DNA of 64,000 bases. Origin: Bacillus thuringiensis. Its GTDB lineage: Bacteria; Bacillota; Bacilli; Bacillales; Bacillaceae_G. The notes under the pieces were generated by a model. The model was given only the letters and a program-made list of their open reading frames with translations. It ran no database searches and was not told the origin of the DNA. Position numbers and translations under genes: made by a program. Each line of letters begins with the position of its first letter. Position 1 is the stretch's first letter. The DNA lies in NCBI RefSeq assembly GCF_014932895.1, contig NZ_JACYOF010000014.1, positions 1-64,000 of the forward strand, given 5' to 3'. Of this stretch, positions 14,796-24,725 are shown in pieces.

Positions 14796-16463
14796 ATGAT
14801 TTGGGTTGCAGTTGTCGTTACAATGCTGTTGTTTATTCTAGTAGCAAAGCCAACGGGGATTTATTTAGAGAAAGCCTTTCAAGGGAACAAGACGCTAGAT
14901 AAAATATTCGGGCCTTTTGAAAAACTTATTTTTAAAATTACAGGTGTCAAAGCATACAATCAAACGTGGAAGCAATATGCATTATCACTAGTTTTGTTAA
15001 ATGGATTTATGATTGTTGTTGTATATTTCATTTTCAGATTGCAAGGGGTATTGCCGCTAAATCCAGCGCATATTGCAGGGATGGAGCCTACGCTTGCTTT
15101 TAATACAGCAATTAGTTTTATGGCTGATACAAACTTACAGCATTACAGCGGTGAAAATGGATTATCTTATTTATCACAATTAATCGCGATTACGTTTTTA
15201 ATGTTTGCAGCACCAGCAACGACGTTAGCGATTGTTATGGCATTTATAAGAGGACTTGCTGGAAAAGAACTTGGTAACTTTTTCGTTGATTTTACGAGAG
15301 CTTTAACGAGAGTTTTTCTCCCAATTGCGTTTGTTGCGGCGTTAGTCTTTGTCGCACTTGGTGTACCGCAAACGTTAGACGGGGCAGTTACAGCACATAC
15401 GATTGAAGGTGCAAAGCAAAGTATATTACGTGGTCCAGTTGCATCATTTGTTTCAATTAAGGAACTTGGAAATAATGGCGGTGGATTTTTCGGAGCAAAC
15501 TCTACACATCCTTTTGAAAATCCAGGGCAAATGAGTAATATTTTGCAAATGATGCTTATGATGTTATTGCCAACTGCACTTCCATTTACGTACGGACGAA
15601 TGGTAGGAAATAAAAAACAAGGTCGTATCCTCTTCGTATCACTATTTATGGTGTTCTTACTAGGATTTATAACGATTACGACATCCGAATTGCATGGAAA
15701 TCCAGCATTAAACGAAATAGGTATCCAACATGTGCAGGGAAGCACGGAAGGAAAAGAAGTACGATTCGGAACAGTATTTTCTTCACTATACGCAACGGTA
15801 ACGACAGCTGCTGAAACAGGGGCGGTTAATACGATGCATGATACGTTAACACCAATTGGTGGTTTAGTTCCACTCGTAAATATGATGTTGAATACAGTAT
15901 ATGGCGGCGTTGGAGCAGGCTTTATTAATATTATTATGTATGCAATCATTGCAGTCTTTATATCTGGATTAATGGTCGGACGGACACCAGAGTTTTTAGG
16001 TAAAAAGATTGAAGGTAAGGAAATGAAATTAATTGCAGTAACGATATTATTTCATCCATTGCTCATTTTAGGATTTTCAGCATTAGCTCTTTCAACAAAT
16101 TTAGGAACGGATGCCATTTCTCATTCCGGTTTCCACGGTTTAACGCAAGTTGTATATGAGTATACATCGTCAGCTGCGAATAATGGATCTGGATTTGAAG
16201 GTTTAGGGGATAATACACCGTTTTGGAATATTACGACTGGTTTAGTTATGTTTTTAGGGCGCTATTTCAGCTTAATTACGATGCTAGCTGTTTCTGCTTC
16301 ACTGAAGGAGAAAACGGTCGTACCAGAAACAGTCGGAACGTTCCGTACTGATAATAGCTTATTTGGTGGTATCTTCATCGGAACGATTGTAATCGTCGGT
16401 GCGTTAACATTCTTCCCGATGTTAGTATTAGGCCCAATTGCAGAATTTCTTACATTGAAGTAA
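14796..16463 (+). CDS. kdpA: Potassium-transporting ATPase channel subunit KdpA
   Basis: The 555-residue polytopic protein of the SKT superfamily has about ten membrane segments and four selectivity-filter loops, including [18 protein letters not shown] and the later [11 protein letters not shown]. It selects and conducts K+ and passes energy coupling to KdpB. The length matches the family. ATG 14796 follows TTAGGGGGAATC. It is transcribed from the riboswitch-controlled leader with kdpF, kdpB, kdpC and kdpD. Confidence 0.97.
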   Translation: MIWVAVVVTMLLFILVAKPTGIYLEKAFQGNKTLDKIFGPFEKLIFKITGVKAYNQTWKQYALSLVLLNGFMIVVVYFIFRLQGVLPLNPAHIAGMEPTLAFNTAISFMADTNLQHYSGENGLSYLSQLIAITFLMFAAPATTLAIVMAFIRGLAGKELGNFFVDFTRALTRVFLPIAFVAALVFVALGVPQTLDGAVTAHTIEGAKQSILRGPVASFVSIKELGNNGGGFFGANSTHPFENPGQMSNILQMMLMMLLPTALPFTYGRMVGNKKQGRILFVSLFMVFLLGFITITTSELHGNPALNEIGIQHVQGSTEGKEVRFGTVFSSLYATVTTAAETGAVNTMHDTLTPIGGLVPLVNMMLNTVYGGVGAGFINIIMYAIIAVFISGLMVGRTPEFLGKKIEGKEMKLIAVTILFHPLLILGFSALALSTNLGTDAISHSGFHGLTQVVYEYTSSAANNGSGFEGLGDNTPFWNITTGLVMFLGRYFSLITMLAVSASLKEKTVVPETVGTFRTDNSLFGGIFIGTIVIVGALTFFPMLVLGPIAEFLTLK

Positions 16464-16473
16464 TGGAGGGTAC

Positions 16474-18567
16474 ATGATGAGACCGGTAGTAGTAAAAGAA
16501 AAAAGAGTGAATGAGTCACAAATACATGTTATAGAAGATGAGGTTAGACAAGCGAAAACGCTGGATCGTGATATCGTGACGCATGCGATGAAACAATCCT
16601 TTGCGAAATTGAATCCGAAAGTAATGATAAAGAATCCTATTATGTTCATTGTAGAAATTGGATTTATAATTACGTTACTTTTATCCTTTCTTCCAAGTAG
16701 TTCGAGTAGCGTACCAGGGTGGTTTAATATAACAGTTTCTCTCATTCTATTATTTACAGTTTTATTTGCTAACTTTGCGGAAGCGTTAGCAGAAGGGCGT
16801 GGTAAAGCACAAGCCGATTCTTTAAAACAATCGAAGAAAGATGTGTTTGCAAATGTTGTAAAAGAAAATGGAGACATCGTTCAAGTTTCAGCAACCGATC
16901 TGAGAAAAGGTGATGTTGTTATTGTAAAACAAGGAGAAATGATTCCGAATGATGGTGAAGTAATTAAAGGATTAGCGTCTGTAGATGAATCTGCAATTAC
17001 AGGGGAGTCAGCTCCTGTTATAAAAGAAGCAGGAGGCGATTTTTGTTCCGTAACAGGCGGAACGATGGTCGTAAGTGATGAGATTACAATTGTAATTACA
17101 AGTAATCCTGGTGAATCATTTATTGATAAAATGATTTCTTTAGTAGAAGGAGCTGCTCGTCAAAAAACGCCGAATGAAATTGCTTTAAATACAGTATTAA
17201 CGAGTTTAACTCTAATTTTCTTAATCGTTGTTGTGACGTTGCCGATTTTTACAAATTATTTAGGGTTTCAAATTGATACAGCTGTACTTGTAGCGTTGTT
17301 AGTTTGTTTAATTCCAACGACAATTGGTGGGTTATTATCGGCGATTGGTATTGCCGGGATGGACCGCGTGACAAAGTTTAATGTGCTAGCGATGTCAGGG
17401 AAAGCAGTAGAAGCTGCAGGTGATATTAATACAATTATTTTAGATAAAACAGGTACAATTACTTTCGGGAACCGAATGGCTCATACACTATTACCTGTAG
17501 GAAATGAAACGATTGAGCAAGTTGGAAAATGGGCTGCAATGAGCTCCGTTTTAGATGAAACGCCAGAAGGTCGATCTGTTATAGAATATGTGCAAACGAA
17601 ATCTATATCATATAATCGAGAACTTGCAGAACAAGGTGAGTTTGTGCCGTTTAAAGCAGAAACGAGAATGAGTGGTGTCGATTTACAGGACGGAACGAAA
17701 GTGAGAAAAGGTGCTGTCGGTAGCGTGATTGAATGGGTTCAATCACAAGGCGGAACGATTCCAAAAGATGTGAATCAAAAAGCAGATTTAATTTCGAAAG
17801 AGGGCGGGACACCACTTGTAGTTGCAGTAGATGATCGTATTTACGGTTTAATTTACTTAAAGGATACAGTAAAACCTGGTATGCGTGAACGTTTTGAACA
17901 ATTGCGCCAAATGGGGATTAAAACGGTTATGTGTACAGGGGATAACCCATTAACAGCAGCAACAATTGCAAAAGAAGCAGGGGTAGATGAATTCGTTGCG
18001 GAGTGTAAACCAGAAGATAAAATTGCGGTTATTAAAGCAGAGCAAGATAAAGGGAAACTTGTAGCGATGACAGGTGATGGTACAAATGATGCTCCGGCGT
18101 TAGCGCAGGCGGATGTTGGATTAGCAATGAACAGTGGTACGACAGCTGCGAAAGAGGCAGCGAATATGATCGATTTAGATTCGAATCCAACGAAAATTAT
18201 TGAGGTTGTAGGAATCGGTAAGCAATTGTTAATGACACGCGGTGCGTTAACGACGTTTAGTATTGCAAATGATATTGCGAAATATTTTGCTATCATTCCA
18301 GCGATGTTTACATTAGCAATTCCGCAAATGGAAGCCTTAAACATTATGAAATTAACATCGCCAATTTCAGCGATTTTATCAGCATTAATATTTAATGCAG
18401 TTATTATTCCGTTATTAATTCCGTTAGCGATGAAAGGTATTGCATATAAACCGATGAGTTCGAATGCACTTCTTAGCCGTAACTTACTCATTTACGGACT
18501 TGGCGGAGTTATCGTTCCGTTCATTGGAATTAAAGTAATTGATATGCTTGTCGGCTTGTTCATATAA
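16474..18567 (+). CDS. kdpB: Potassium-transporting ATPase catalytic subunit KdpB
   Basis: The 697-residue P-type ATPase has the phosphorylation motif DKTGT with the aspartate near residue 324, the TGES actuator loop (AITGESAPV) and the hinge motif [16 protein letters not shown]. It hydrolyses ATP to drive high-affinity K+ uptake in KdpFABC. The start is ATG 16474 or 16477 after ATGGAGGG. It ends 16 bases before kdpC. Confidence 0.97.
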   Translation: MMRPVVVKEKRVNESQIHVIEDEVRQAKTLDRDIVTHAMKQSFAKLNPKVMIKNPIMFIVEIGFIITLLLSFLPSSSSSVPGWFNITVSLILLFTVLFANFAEALAEGRGKAQADSLKQSKKDVFANVVKENGDIVQVSATDLRKGDVVIVKQGEMIPNDGEVIKGLASVDESAITGESAPVIKEAGGDFCSVTGGTMVVSDEITIVITSNPGESFIDKMISLVEGAARQKTPNEIALNTVLTSLTLIFLIVVVTLPIFTNYLGFQIDTAVLVALLVCLIPTTIGGLLSAIGIAGMDRVTKFNVLAMSGKAVEAAGDINTIILDKTGTITFGNRMAHTLLPVGNETIEQVGKWAAMSSVLDETPEGRSVIEYVQTKSISYNRELAEQGEFVPFKAETRMSGVDLQDGTKVRKGAVGSVIEWVQSQGGTIPKDVNQKADLISKEGGTPLVVAVDDRIYGLIYLKDTVKPGMRERFEQLRQMGIKTVMCTGDNPLTAATIAKEAGVDEFVAECKPEDKIAVIKAEQDKGKLVAMTGDGTNDAPALAQADVGLAMNSGTTAAKEAANMIDLDSNPTKIIEVVGIGKQLLMTRGALTTFSIANDIAKYFAIIPAMFTLAIPQMEALNIMKLTSPISAILSALIFNAVIIPLLIPLAMKGIAYKPMSSNALLSRNLLIYGLGGVIVPFIGIKVIDMLVGLFI

Positions 18568-18583
18568 GGAAGAGGGGAAAAAG

Positions 18584-19165
18584 ATGGCGAAAAAACTTAG
18601 TATACTTTCACCAATTATTCGTATTACTTTTACATTTCTAGTCTTGTGTGGCCTTGTATACCCGCTAATTGTAACTGGTATTGCGCAAGCGGTAATGAAG
18701 GATAATGCGGATGGAAGTCTTATATATAATGATAAAAATGAATTAGTTGGTTCTAAATTAATCGGTCAAAATTTCACAGATCCACGTTATTTTCATGGGC
18801 GTGTCTCTAGTATAGAATATAAAGCAGAAGCATCTGGCTCAAATAACTATGCACCGTCTAATCCAGATTTAGCAAAACGAGTTGAGAAAAGTATTGAAGA
18901 CTGGAAGAAACAAAATCCAACCGTTCCAGTTACAGAAGTACCGATAGATTTAGTGACAAATTCAGGTTCAGGGCTTGATCCTGATATTAGTCCGAAGGCG
19001 GCTGCTGTGCAGGTAGATCGCATCTCGAAAATAACGAATATTCCGAAAGAAAAGTTGGATCAATTGATTAAGGATCAAACGGAAGGCGCTGCACTTGATT
19101 TATTTGGAGAAAATCGTGTGAATGTCTTAAAGTTAAATTTAGAATTACAGAAATTAATGAAATAG
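18584..19165 (+). CDS. kdpC: Potassium-transporting ATPase subunit KdpC
   Basis: The 193-residue protein has one N-terminal membrane helix (about residues 10-32) and an extracytoplasmic domain with the family blocks [15 protein letters not shown] and [14 protein letters not shown], then a late [15 protein letters not shown]. KdpC assists the catalytic cycle of KdpB. ATG 18584 has AAGAGGGGAAAA upstream; the frame also opens further upstream inside kdpB but without a better site. Confidence 0.96.
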   Translation: MAKKLSILSPIIRITFTFLVLCGLVYPLIVTGIAQAVMKDNADGSLIYNDKNELVGSKLIGQNFTDPRYFHGRVSSIEYKAEASGSNNYAPSNPDLAKRVEKSIEDWKKQNPTVPVTEVPIDLVTNSGSGLDPDISPKAAAVQVDRISKITNIPKEKLDQLIKDQTEGAALDLFGENRVNVLKLNLELQKLMK

Positions 19166-19173
19166 TAATAGTC

Positions 19174-19200
19174 CTACCTCAATCTAACGGATTGGGGTAG
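19174..19200 (+). terminator. Hairpin between kdpC and kdpD
   Basis: CTACCTCAATC (19174-19184) pairs with GATTGGGGTAG (19190-19200) over 11 bp, followed by TGTTGTTT. The T tract is interrupted, so it may attenuate transcription or protect the kdpFABC message rather than stop it fully. Confidence 0.55.
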
Positions 19201-19221
19201 TGTTGTTTCGAAAGAAAGGTT

Positions 19222-20376
19222 GTGAGTGTTTTGTATGCAGATGACTATAAACCGACGTTTCAAAGACGAACGCCAGAGGAATATTTAGAATACATTCGGC
19301 AGCAAAATCGCGGAAAGTTAAAGCTATACGTAGGGGCTGCCCCAGGAGTAGGGAAAAGTTATAAAATGCTCTTTGATGCAAGAGAAATGAAAAAAGATGG
19401 AACTGATATTGTAATTGGTTTAATTGAAACACATGGAAGAAAAGAGACAGAAGAAGCAATTGTTGATTTAGAAAAAGTTCCTTTAAAAGAAATAGATTAT
19501 AAAGGGAAAGTATTTTATGAACTTGATGTAGAAGGAATTATAAAGCGTGCGCCGCAAGTAGTTGTAGTGGATGAACTCGCGCATAGTAATATTCCTGGAT
19601 CTAAACATAAAAAACGGTACATGGATGTTCAAGAATTGCTAGAGGCTGGTATATCAGTATTATCAGCGTTTAATATTCAACATTTAGAAAGCGTTCATGA
19701 CATTGTAGCGCAAATTACGAATGTCAAAGTACGAGAACGTATTCCGGATTTTATTTTGCAAAAAGCAAATGAAATTCAACTCGTTGATGCAACACCTGAG
19801 GTATTAAGGAAGAGATTAATAGATGGAAAAATATATAAGGAAGAAAAAATTCAGCAAAGCTTACAAAACTTCTTTACGCTCAATAATTTAGGGGCACTAA
19901 GGGAATTATCGCTTCGTGAAGTGGCAGATGATATGGATGAGAAAATTAGTCAAACAGTTATAGAGCCGATTGGCGTGAAAGAAAAAATTCTCGTTTGTGT
20001 GCAATACAGTTCAACAGCGGAGAAATTAATACGGAGAGGTTGGCGCATGGCTGATCGGTTAAACGCTGAATTGTATGTGTTAAATGTAGAGAGGGAAAAT
20101 ATAGATTCTATTTCAGCTGGTAAAAAGCAAACAATTGAAGAATGGAAGTCACTAACGAATCAATTTGATGCGAGCTTTGTATTAGAAGAAGCGAAAGGAA
20201 GAAAGCCAGCGGATGTTATTATTGAAGTAGCAAAGAGACTACAGGTGACACAAATTTTACTTGGACAATCGGCGAGAACGAGATGGGAAGAAATACGAAA
20301 AGGTTCTATTGTAAATGAAATTATGAGACAAACGAAGCATATTGATATTCATATTGTTGCGGATCAACGAGCTTAA
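19222..20376 (+). CDS. kdpD: Truncated KdpD: sensor and USP domains without histidine kinase
   Basis: The 384-residue protein matches the N-terminal half of KdpD. Its KdpD/ATPase-like domain has Walker A GAAPGVGKS at 38-46 and Walker B VVVVDELAHS near 113, followed by a universal-stress-protein domain from about 250. The four-helix membrane part, GAF and histidine kinase domains of full KdpD (about 900 residues) are absent, and no kdpE follows. In staphylococci the KdpD USP domain binds c-di-AMP, so a direct effect on the pump is possible but unproven. The start is GTG 19222 or TTG 19231; both have imperfect spacing to AAAGAAAGG. Confidence 0.9.
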   Translation: MSVLYADDYKPTFQRRTPEEYLEYIRQQNRGKLKLYVGAAPGVGKSYKMLFDAREMKKDGTDIVIGLIETHGRKETEEAIVDLEKVPLKEIDYKGKVFYELDVEGIIKRAPQVVVVDELAHSNIPGSKHKKRYMDVQELLEAGISVLSAFNIQHLESVHDIVAQITNVKVRERIPDFILQKANEIQLVDATPEVLRKRLIDGKIYKEEKIQQSLQNFFTLNNLGALRELSLREVADDMDEKISQTVIEPIGVKEKILVCVQYSSTAEKLIRRGWRMADRLNAELYVLNVERENIDSISAGKKQTIEEWKSLTNQFDASFVLEEAKGRKPADVIIEVAKRLQVTQILLGQSARTRWEEIRKGSIVNEIMRQTKHIDIHIVADQRA

Positions 20377-20406
20377 AATAGAGACCATCTGTAGGTCTCT
20401 ATTTTG
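20375..20406. terminator. Bidirectional terminator
   Basis: AAAATAGAGACC pairs with GGTCTCTATTTT around ATCTGTA. It lies between the convergent kdpD and the MFS pseudogene. Confidence 0.9.
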
Positions 20407-21581
20407 CTTTTTGTATAGTAGGGAAATGTAGTATTTTCATTGCGTACAAGATTACGAGTAGGAATGTAATTGCCCCTATAAAGAAAATCCAAAAGTAATT
20501 GTGATGAAATAAAAGAAACCCACCTACAATTGGTCCTGTTCCCATGCCGAGATAGCGAATGAAGTTGTACATACCGATAGCTGTTGCACGTTCTTGTACG
20601 AATTCTTCTGTTAATAAAGTAGTGTGAGTTGGCATAGAAAGTCCCATACTAAAACCGTATAAAGATGTAACGATAATGATGAGTGGGATATTGGTGCTAT
20701 ATGTGAAAGAGAATAAAGTGACACATATAATATTGAAGAAACTAGTAATGAATAAAGCTTGCTTTGTTGTAAGAGGTTTTTGCAAAAATTTGTAGCAATA
20801 ACTTCCTAGCATAATAGAAAGGGACATCGGTACAAAAAGAAGTCCAATTTCACTTGCGTGTAGATGAAATATATTTGTTAATATGCTAGGCAAAAAAACG
20901 AGGAAACAGAAATACATACAAAATTGAATAAAGCCAATAAGGGTAATAGAAAATCCAGTTTTATTTTTTTAAGATAAGCCAGTAATTCTTTTTTACCTTA
21001 GGCTGCTGAATTACATGTGGCTTTGTTTCTGGAAGTAGTGAAATGTTTATAATTAATAAGATGATGCCAATTGTAGATAAAAACAGAAAGACGGATAAGT
21101 GACCATTTATATTGCCGAGATAACCACCTATGAGAGGGCCGATCGCAGGTGCGAGAGCAAGTAACATTTGATAAAGGCTCATCGCTTCTCCGCGTTCTTT
21201 TCCTTCAAATAGATCACCGATAATCGTTGCTGCAACTACAGGGATAGCCGATATTCCTAAAGCTTGAACAGCTCTAAAGAATAGAAATAAGTAAATGCTT
21301 GGTGAGAAAGCACACCCAATTGAGCCGATTGTACTAATAATTAAACTAGGGATAAGGACAGATTTTCTTCCTTTTGTATCAATTAATGGTCCGTATATGA
21401 GTTGCATAATCGCAAGAACGAATGTGAAAAGTGAAACGGTTAAATTTACAAGATAAAGAGAAGTATGAAAGGAATTTTGAATCATCGGTAAGATAGGTGT
21501 GTAAATATTTTGAGCGAAGGAACCGAGTAAGGCGCTAATACAGACAACATATAAAATGAAGTTTAGTTTGGATTGTTTCAT
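20399..21581 (-). pseudogene. Frameshifted Bcr/CflA-like MFS efflux transporter
   Basis: Two adjacent minus-strand reading frames (20961-21581, 206 residues, and 20399-20917, 172 residues) are the two halves of one 12-helix drug/H+ antiporter of the Bcr/CflA type (DTKGRKSVLIPSL and RAVQALG in the first half). The first frame stops at TAA right after a run of seven A on the coding strand (T run at 20964-20970). One A fewer would join them as WLILKNKTGFSITLIGF. This gives a product of about 394 residues, the normal length. It may be a true inactivation, a slippage-controlled phase switch, or a sequencing error. It is divergent from a MarR gene. Confidence 0.88.
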
Positions 21582-21603
21582 ATTGTTACCCTCCCTGAAA
21601 TTT

Positions 21604-21619
21604 AGTTTCCTAGGAAATT
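21604..21619. promoter_or_regulatory. Probable MarR operator 1
   Basis: The palindrome AGTTTCCTAGGAAATT lies just upstream of the MFS gene. A related inverted repeat is found next to the regulator start, as expected for a divergent MarR/efflux pair. Confidence 0.5.
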
Positions 21620-21691
21620 AAATTTATTTTAACATGATTTTCTCACTTGTAAAGATGAAAAAATGATTTTAAAATGGTATATAGTTAAATT

Positions 21692-21705
21692 GTTTCTTTG
21701 GAAAC
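21692..21705. promoter_or_regulatory. Probable MarR operator 2
   Basis: The inverted repeat GTTTCTTTGGAAAC shares the GTTTC/GAAA arms with the site at 21604 and sits immediately upstream of the MarR ribosome site. Confidence 0.5.
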
Positions 21706-21721
21706 TTAGGAGGCGAACGGA

Positions 21722-22183
21722 TTGAAACGTACAGTGGAACAAATGGAAATACTTTCGGATATTCGTACACTTTTTCATAAAAAAGAGGAGCATATGAAAG
21801 AAAATAATGAGAAGTTTCTTCGTGAAACAGGTGTAAGCGGTATGTCTTTATCTGAGTTACATGTGATCGAGTGTATTGGAAAAAATGGTCTGATGAATGT
21901 AACTGCTATTACGACAGAAATGGGGATGACGAAAGGAGCAATCTCTAAAATTTGTACAAAGTTGTTCCAAAAACAATGCGTTGAGAAGATGAAAATGTTA
22001 GATAATCAAAAAGAAATTTTCTTTCGCCTTACGGAAAAAGGAAAAGAAATATATATAGCTCATGAAGAGTTACATAAAAGAGCTGAAGAGAAGTGGATTT
22101 CCCTTTTAAAAAGATATACGAAAGAGGAGCTAGATTGTATCCAAAGGTTTATAAAGGATATTTCGAATCACTTGGAAAATTAA
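21722..22183 (+). CDS. MarR family transcriptional regulator
   Basis: The 153-residue protein has a winged-HTH core (GLMNVTAITTEMGMTKGAISKICTKL region) with the MarR-type wing LDNQKEIFFRLTEKGKEIY. It is likely a dimeric repressor of the divergent MFS transporter, binding the two GTTTC...GAAA repeats in the 140-bp gap. The start is TTG 21722, eight bases after AGGAGG; no ATG fits. If the transporter is truly broken, the regulator may now be idle or have other targets. Confidence 0.9.
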   Translation: MKRTVEQMEILSDIRTLFHKKEEHMKENNEKFLRETGVSGMSLSELHVIECIGKNGLMNVTAITTEMGMTKGAISKICTKLFQKQCVEKMKMLDNQKEIFFRLTEKGKEIYIAHEELHKRAEEKWISLLKRYTKEELDCIQRFIKDISNHLEN

Positions 22184-22311
22184 GTGTGAGAAAAAATCCC
22201 TCTATTTTAAGCCTTTTGAATATAATTTCTGCAAGAACTCATATATAATAGAAAAAGATACTTAACATAGTGAATAATTAAAGAGTCAATATATAAAGAG
22301 GAGAGAATAAC

Positions 22312-23166
22312 ATGCTTGAAAATACGGGGTTAGTATTAGAAGGCGGCGGTATGCGTGGTGTATATACTGGTGGGATACTAGAATACTTTATGGAACAAGA
22401 TTTATATTTTCCATATGTAATCGGTGTATCAGCTGGTGCTTGTCATGCAGCGTCGTATCTTTCCAGACAAAGAAATAGAAATAAAACAGTGAATATTGAT
22501 TATGCGTCACATCCGAAGTATTTGTCGTATAAAAATTTATGGAGAAAACGTCAGCTGTTTGATATGGATTTCATTTTTCATGAAATTCCAGAAAAGCATG
22601 TGCCGTTTGATTTTGAAACATACTTTAATAGTCCAGAGCGCTTTCTTGTAGGGACGACGGATTGTGAAACAGGACAGTCTGTTTATTTTGAAAAAGAGGG
22701 GACGAATGATGATGCGCTAAATTTATTACAAGCATCTAGTTCATTACCTTTCATTGCACCAGTAGTAAATTACCGCGGTAAGCAATTGTTAGATGGCGGG
22801 ATTTCTGATCCGATTCCGGTGCGTAAAGCACAGGAAGATGGATTTAAAAAATCAGTCGTTATTTTAACGAGAAATCATGGGTATGCGAAGAAAAAATCAA
22901 AGTTTGGCTGGGTGGCGGCGAAAGCTTATAAAAAATATCCGAACCTTGTTAACACGATGCTAACGCGTTATGAAGTGTATAATGAAACACTTCACTATAT
23001 TGAAAAAGAAGAGCAAGCTGGGAACTTATTTGTTATCCGCCCAGAAGTGCCGCTTCAAGTAGATCGTATGGAAAAAGATACAGCAAAACTACAAAATTTA
23101 TATGAGCAAGGCTATGAAGATGCAAAGAGACAATTTGCAGATTTGCAGGCGTTCTTGCAAAGTTAA
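22312..23166 (+). CDS. Patatin-like phospholipase
   Basis: The 284-residue cytoplasmic acyl hydrolase has the oxyanion loop GGGMRG (residues 11-16), the nucleophile elbow GVSAG with S40, and the catalytic aspartate in LLDGGISDP. It resembles the YjjU/RssA-type bacterial patatins. The natural lipid substrate is unknown. ATG 22312 follows AAAGAGGAGAG. It forms a single-gene unit with a terminator at 23165. Confidence 0.92.
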   Translation: MLENTGLVLEGGGMRGVYTGGILEYFMEQDLYFPYVIGVSAGACHAASYLSRQRNRNKTVNIDYASHPKYLSYKNLWRKRQLFDMDFIFHEIPEKHVPFDFETYFNSPERFLVGTTDCETGQSVYFEKEGTNDDALNLLQASSSLPFIAPVVNYRGKQLLDGGISDPIPVRKAQEDGFKKSVVILTRNHGYAKKKSKFGWVAAKAYKKYPNLVNTMLTRYEVYNETLHYIEKEEQAGNLFVIRPEVPLQVDRMEKDTAKLQNLYEQGYEDAKRQFADLQAFLQS

Positions 23167-23189
23167 AAACCTCTATATAGAGGTTTTTT
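23165..23189 (+). terminator. Terminator of the patatin gene
   Basis: AAAAACCTCTA pairs with TAGAGGTTTTTT, with a T run. Confidence 0.88.
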
Positions 23190-23195
23190 ATTTAT

Positions 23196-23223
23196 AAAAA
23201 AATCCCTCTTTACGAGGGATTTT
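23196..23223 (-). terminator. Terminator of the purine permease gene
   Basis: On the minus strand AAATCCCTCG pairs around TAAA with the GAGGGATTTTTTT side. It overlaps the permease stop codon. Confidence 0.85.
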
Positions 23224-24523
23224 AATGTGGTAAGAAAATCAATTGATAAGCGAATAATATTCCAAATATATATACAAGTGGGTGAACAGCACGGAATTTA
23301 CCTTTTGCCACTTTCATAAGTGGGTATGAAATAAATCCAAGTGCGATACCTGTTGAGATACTTGATGTAAGTGGCATGCTTAAGATTACTAAGAATGCTG
23401 GGAATGATTCATCAAATGCATCCCAATCAATGTGGCGAACAGAGCCCATCATAAGACTACCAACGATAATTAGTGATGGTGCAGTAATAGCTGATACACC
23501 AGAAATGGCACTTACTAATGGTCCAAAGAATGCTGCTAATGCAAATAGAACAGCTACTGTAACAGTTGTTAAACCAGTACGACCACCGGCAGCAACACCA
23601 GCAGATGATTCAATATAAGCTGTTGATGGTGTTGTTCCGAACATAGAACCGATTGTTGCTGAGAATGAATCAGATAGAAGAGCTCGTCCTGCTTTTGGAA
23701 GCTTTCCATCTTTCAGAAATCCACCTTGTTGTGCGACACCAAGTAATGTACCTGTTGTATCGAATAGTGTAACAAGGAAGAATGAGAACACAACGCCGTA
23801 TAATCCGTAGTTAATTACATCAGATACAGCAGTAATTGGATTTGAAACGATAATTCCTTCTGGTAATCCAGGCATTGATGTAACACCGTTTGAGAATGCT
23901 AATTGTCCTGTGAAGAACGCGATAATACCAGTTAGTAGCATGCCGATAAATAGTGCGCCATTTACATTTAAAGACATAAGGATAATTGTAATTCCAAGGC
24001 CAGCTAATGCTAGTAGAACTGGAGCTGAATGAAGATCGCCAAGTCCAACTAAGTTTGCATCGTTTTTTGTAACGATACCTGTTAAACGTAAACCGATAAA
24101 GGCGATGAAAAGACCGATACCAGCAGTAATTGCATGTCTTAAGTTTTCAGGAATTGCTTCCATTAATTTTGTGCGGAATGATGTAAATGATAACAAAATT
24201 AAAATCATACCTGCTACGAATACAGCAGAGAATGCAATTGCAAAAGTCATGCCTTCATGAGCTTTTACAACAGAATAAGAAAAGTAAGCATTTAATCCCA
24301 TACCTGGTGCAATTGCGATTGGTAAGTTTGTAAAGATTGCCATAAATAATGTTCCGACAACAGCAGCGATAATTGTTGCTGTAAATGCTTGTTCAAACGG
24401 AACACCTGCATCCCCAAGGATGACAGGGTTTACGACAATAATATATGCCATTGTTAAGAAGGTAATAATACCTGCCATAATTTCAGTTTTAATAGAAGTT
24501 TTATGTTTTGAAAGGTTAAACAT
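23222..24523 (-). CDS. pbuG: NCS2/AzgA-type purine permease (hypoxanthine/guanine)
   Basis: The 433-residue protein has about 12 membrane segments and the AzgA-like signatures APGMGLNAYF and FGTTPSTAYIESSAGVAAGGRTG, as in PbuG/PbuO of Bacillus. It should import hypoxanthine or guanine by proton symport. The leader of about 190 bases upstream shows no purine-riboswitch core, unlike B. subtilis pbuG, so the regulation may differ, and PbuO-type assignment is possible. Confidence 0.9.
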   Translation of the reverse strand: MFNLSKHKTSIKTEIMAGIITFLTMAYIIVVNPVILGDAGVPFEQAFTATIIAAVVGTLFMAIFTNLPIAIAPGMGLNAYFSYSVVKAHEGMTFAIAFSAVFVAGMILILLSFTSFRTKLMEAIPENLRHAITAGIGLFIAFIGLRLTGIVTKNDANLVGLGDLHSAPVLLALAGLGITIILMSLNVNGALFIGMLLTGIIAFFTGQLAFSNGVTSMPGLPEGIIVSNPITAVSDVINYGLYGVVFSFFLVTLFDTTGTLLGVAQQGGFLKDGKLPKAGRALLSDSFSATIGSMFGTTPSTAYIESSAGVAAGGRTGLTTVTVAVLFALAAFFGPLVSAISGVSAITAPSLIIVGSLMMGSVRHIDWDAFDESFPAFLVILSMPLTSSISTGIALGFISYPLMKVAKGKFRAVHPLVYIFGILFAYQLIFLPH

Positions 24524-24725
24524 ATAAACATCCTTTCTGTTTACGAATAATTTTCACAACAGTTATATATAATATTCGTTTTTTATGTATTTTGCAATAG
24601 TTTTGCATAAAAACTTTAGAACAATTCATATTTTGTGTCTTAAATTCGAATATTAATCGTAAAACTATGTGTGAATTACAGCTTTTTATTGTGCACATTA
24701 TAAGGAAAAGGAGTTGAAAGAAGCT

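Noticed and set aside
15167-15949. 260-residue minus-strand frame opposite kdpA
   Set aside because: It has no ribosome site and is the shadow of a highly conserved gene.
17853-18491. 212-residue minus-strand frame opposite kdpB
   Set aside because: It is a shadow of the P-type ATPase; no start signal.
24524-24713. Purine riboswitch or PurR box before the purine permease
   Set aside because: I looked for the G-box core and for CGAA boxes about 16 bp apart; only widely spaced CGAATA/TATTCG arms are present, which do not fit.
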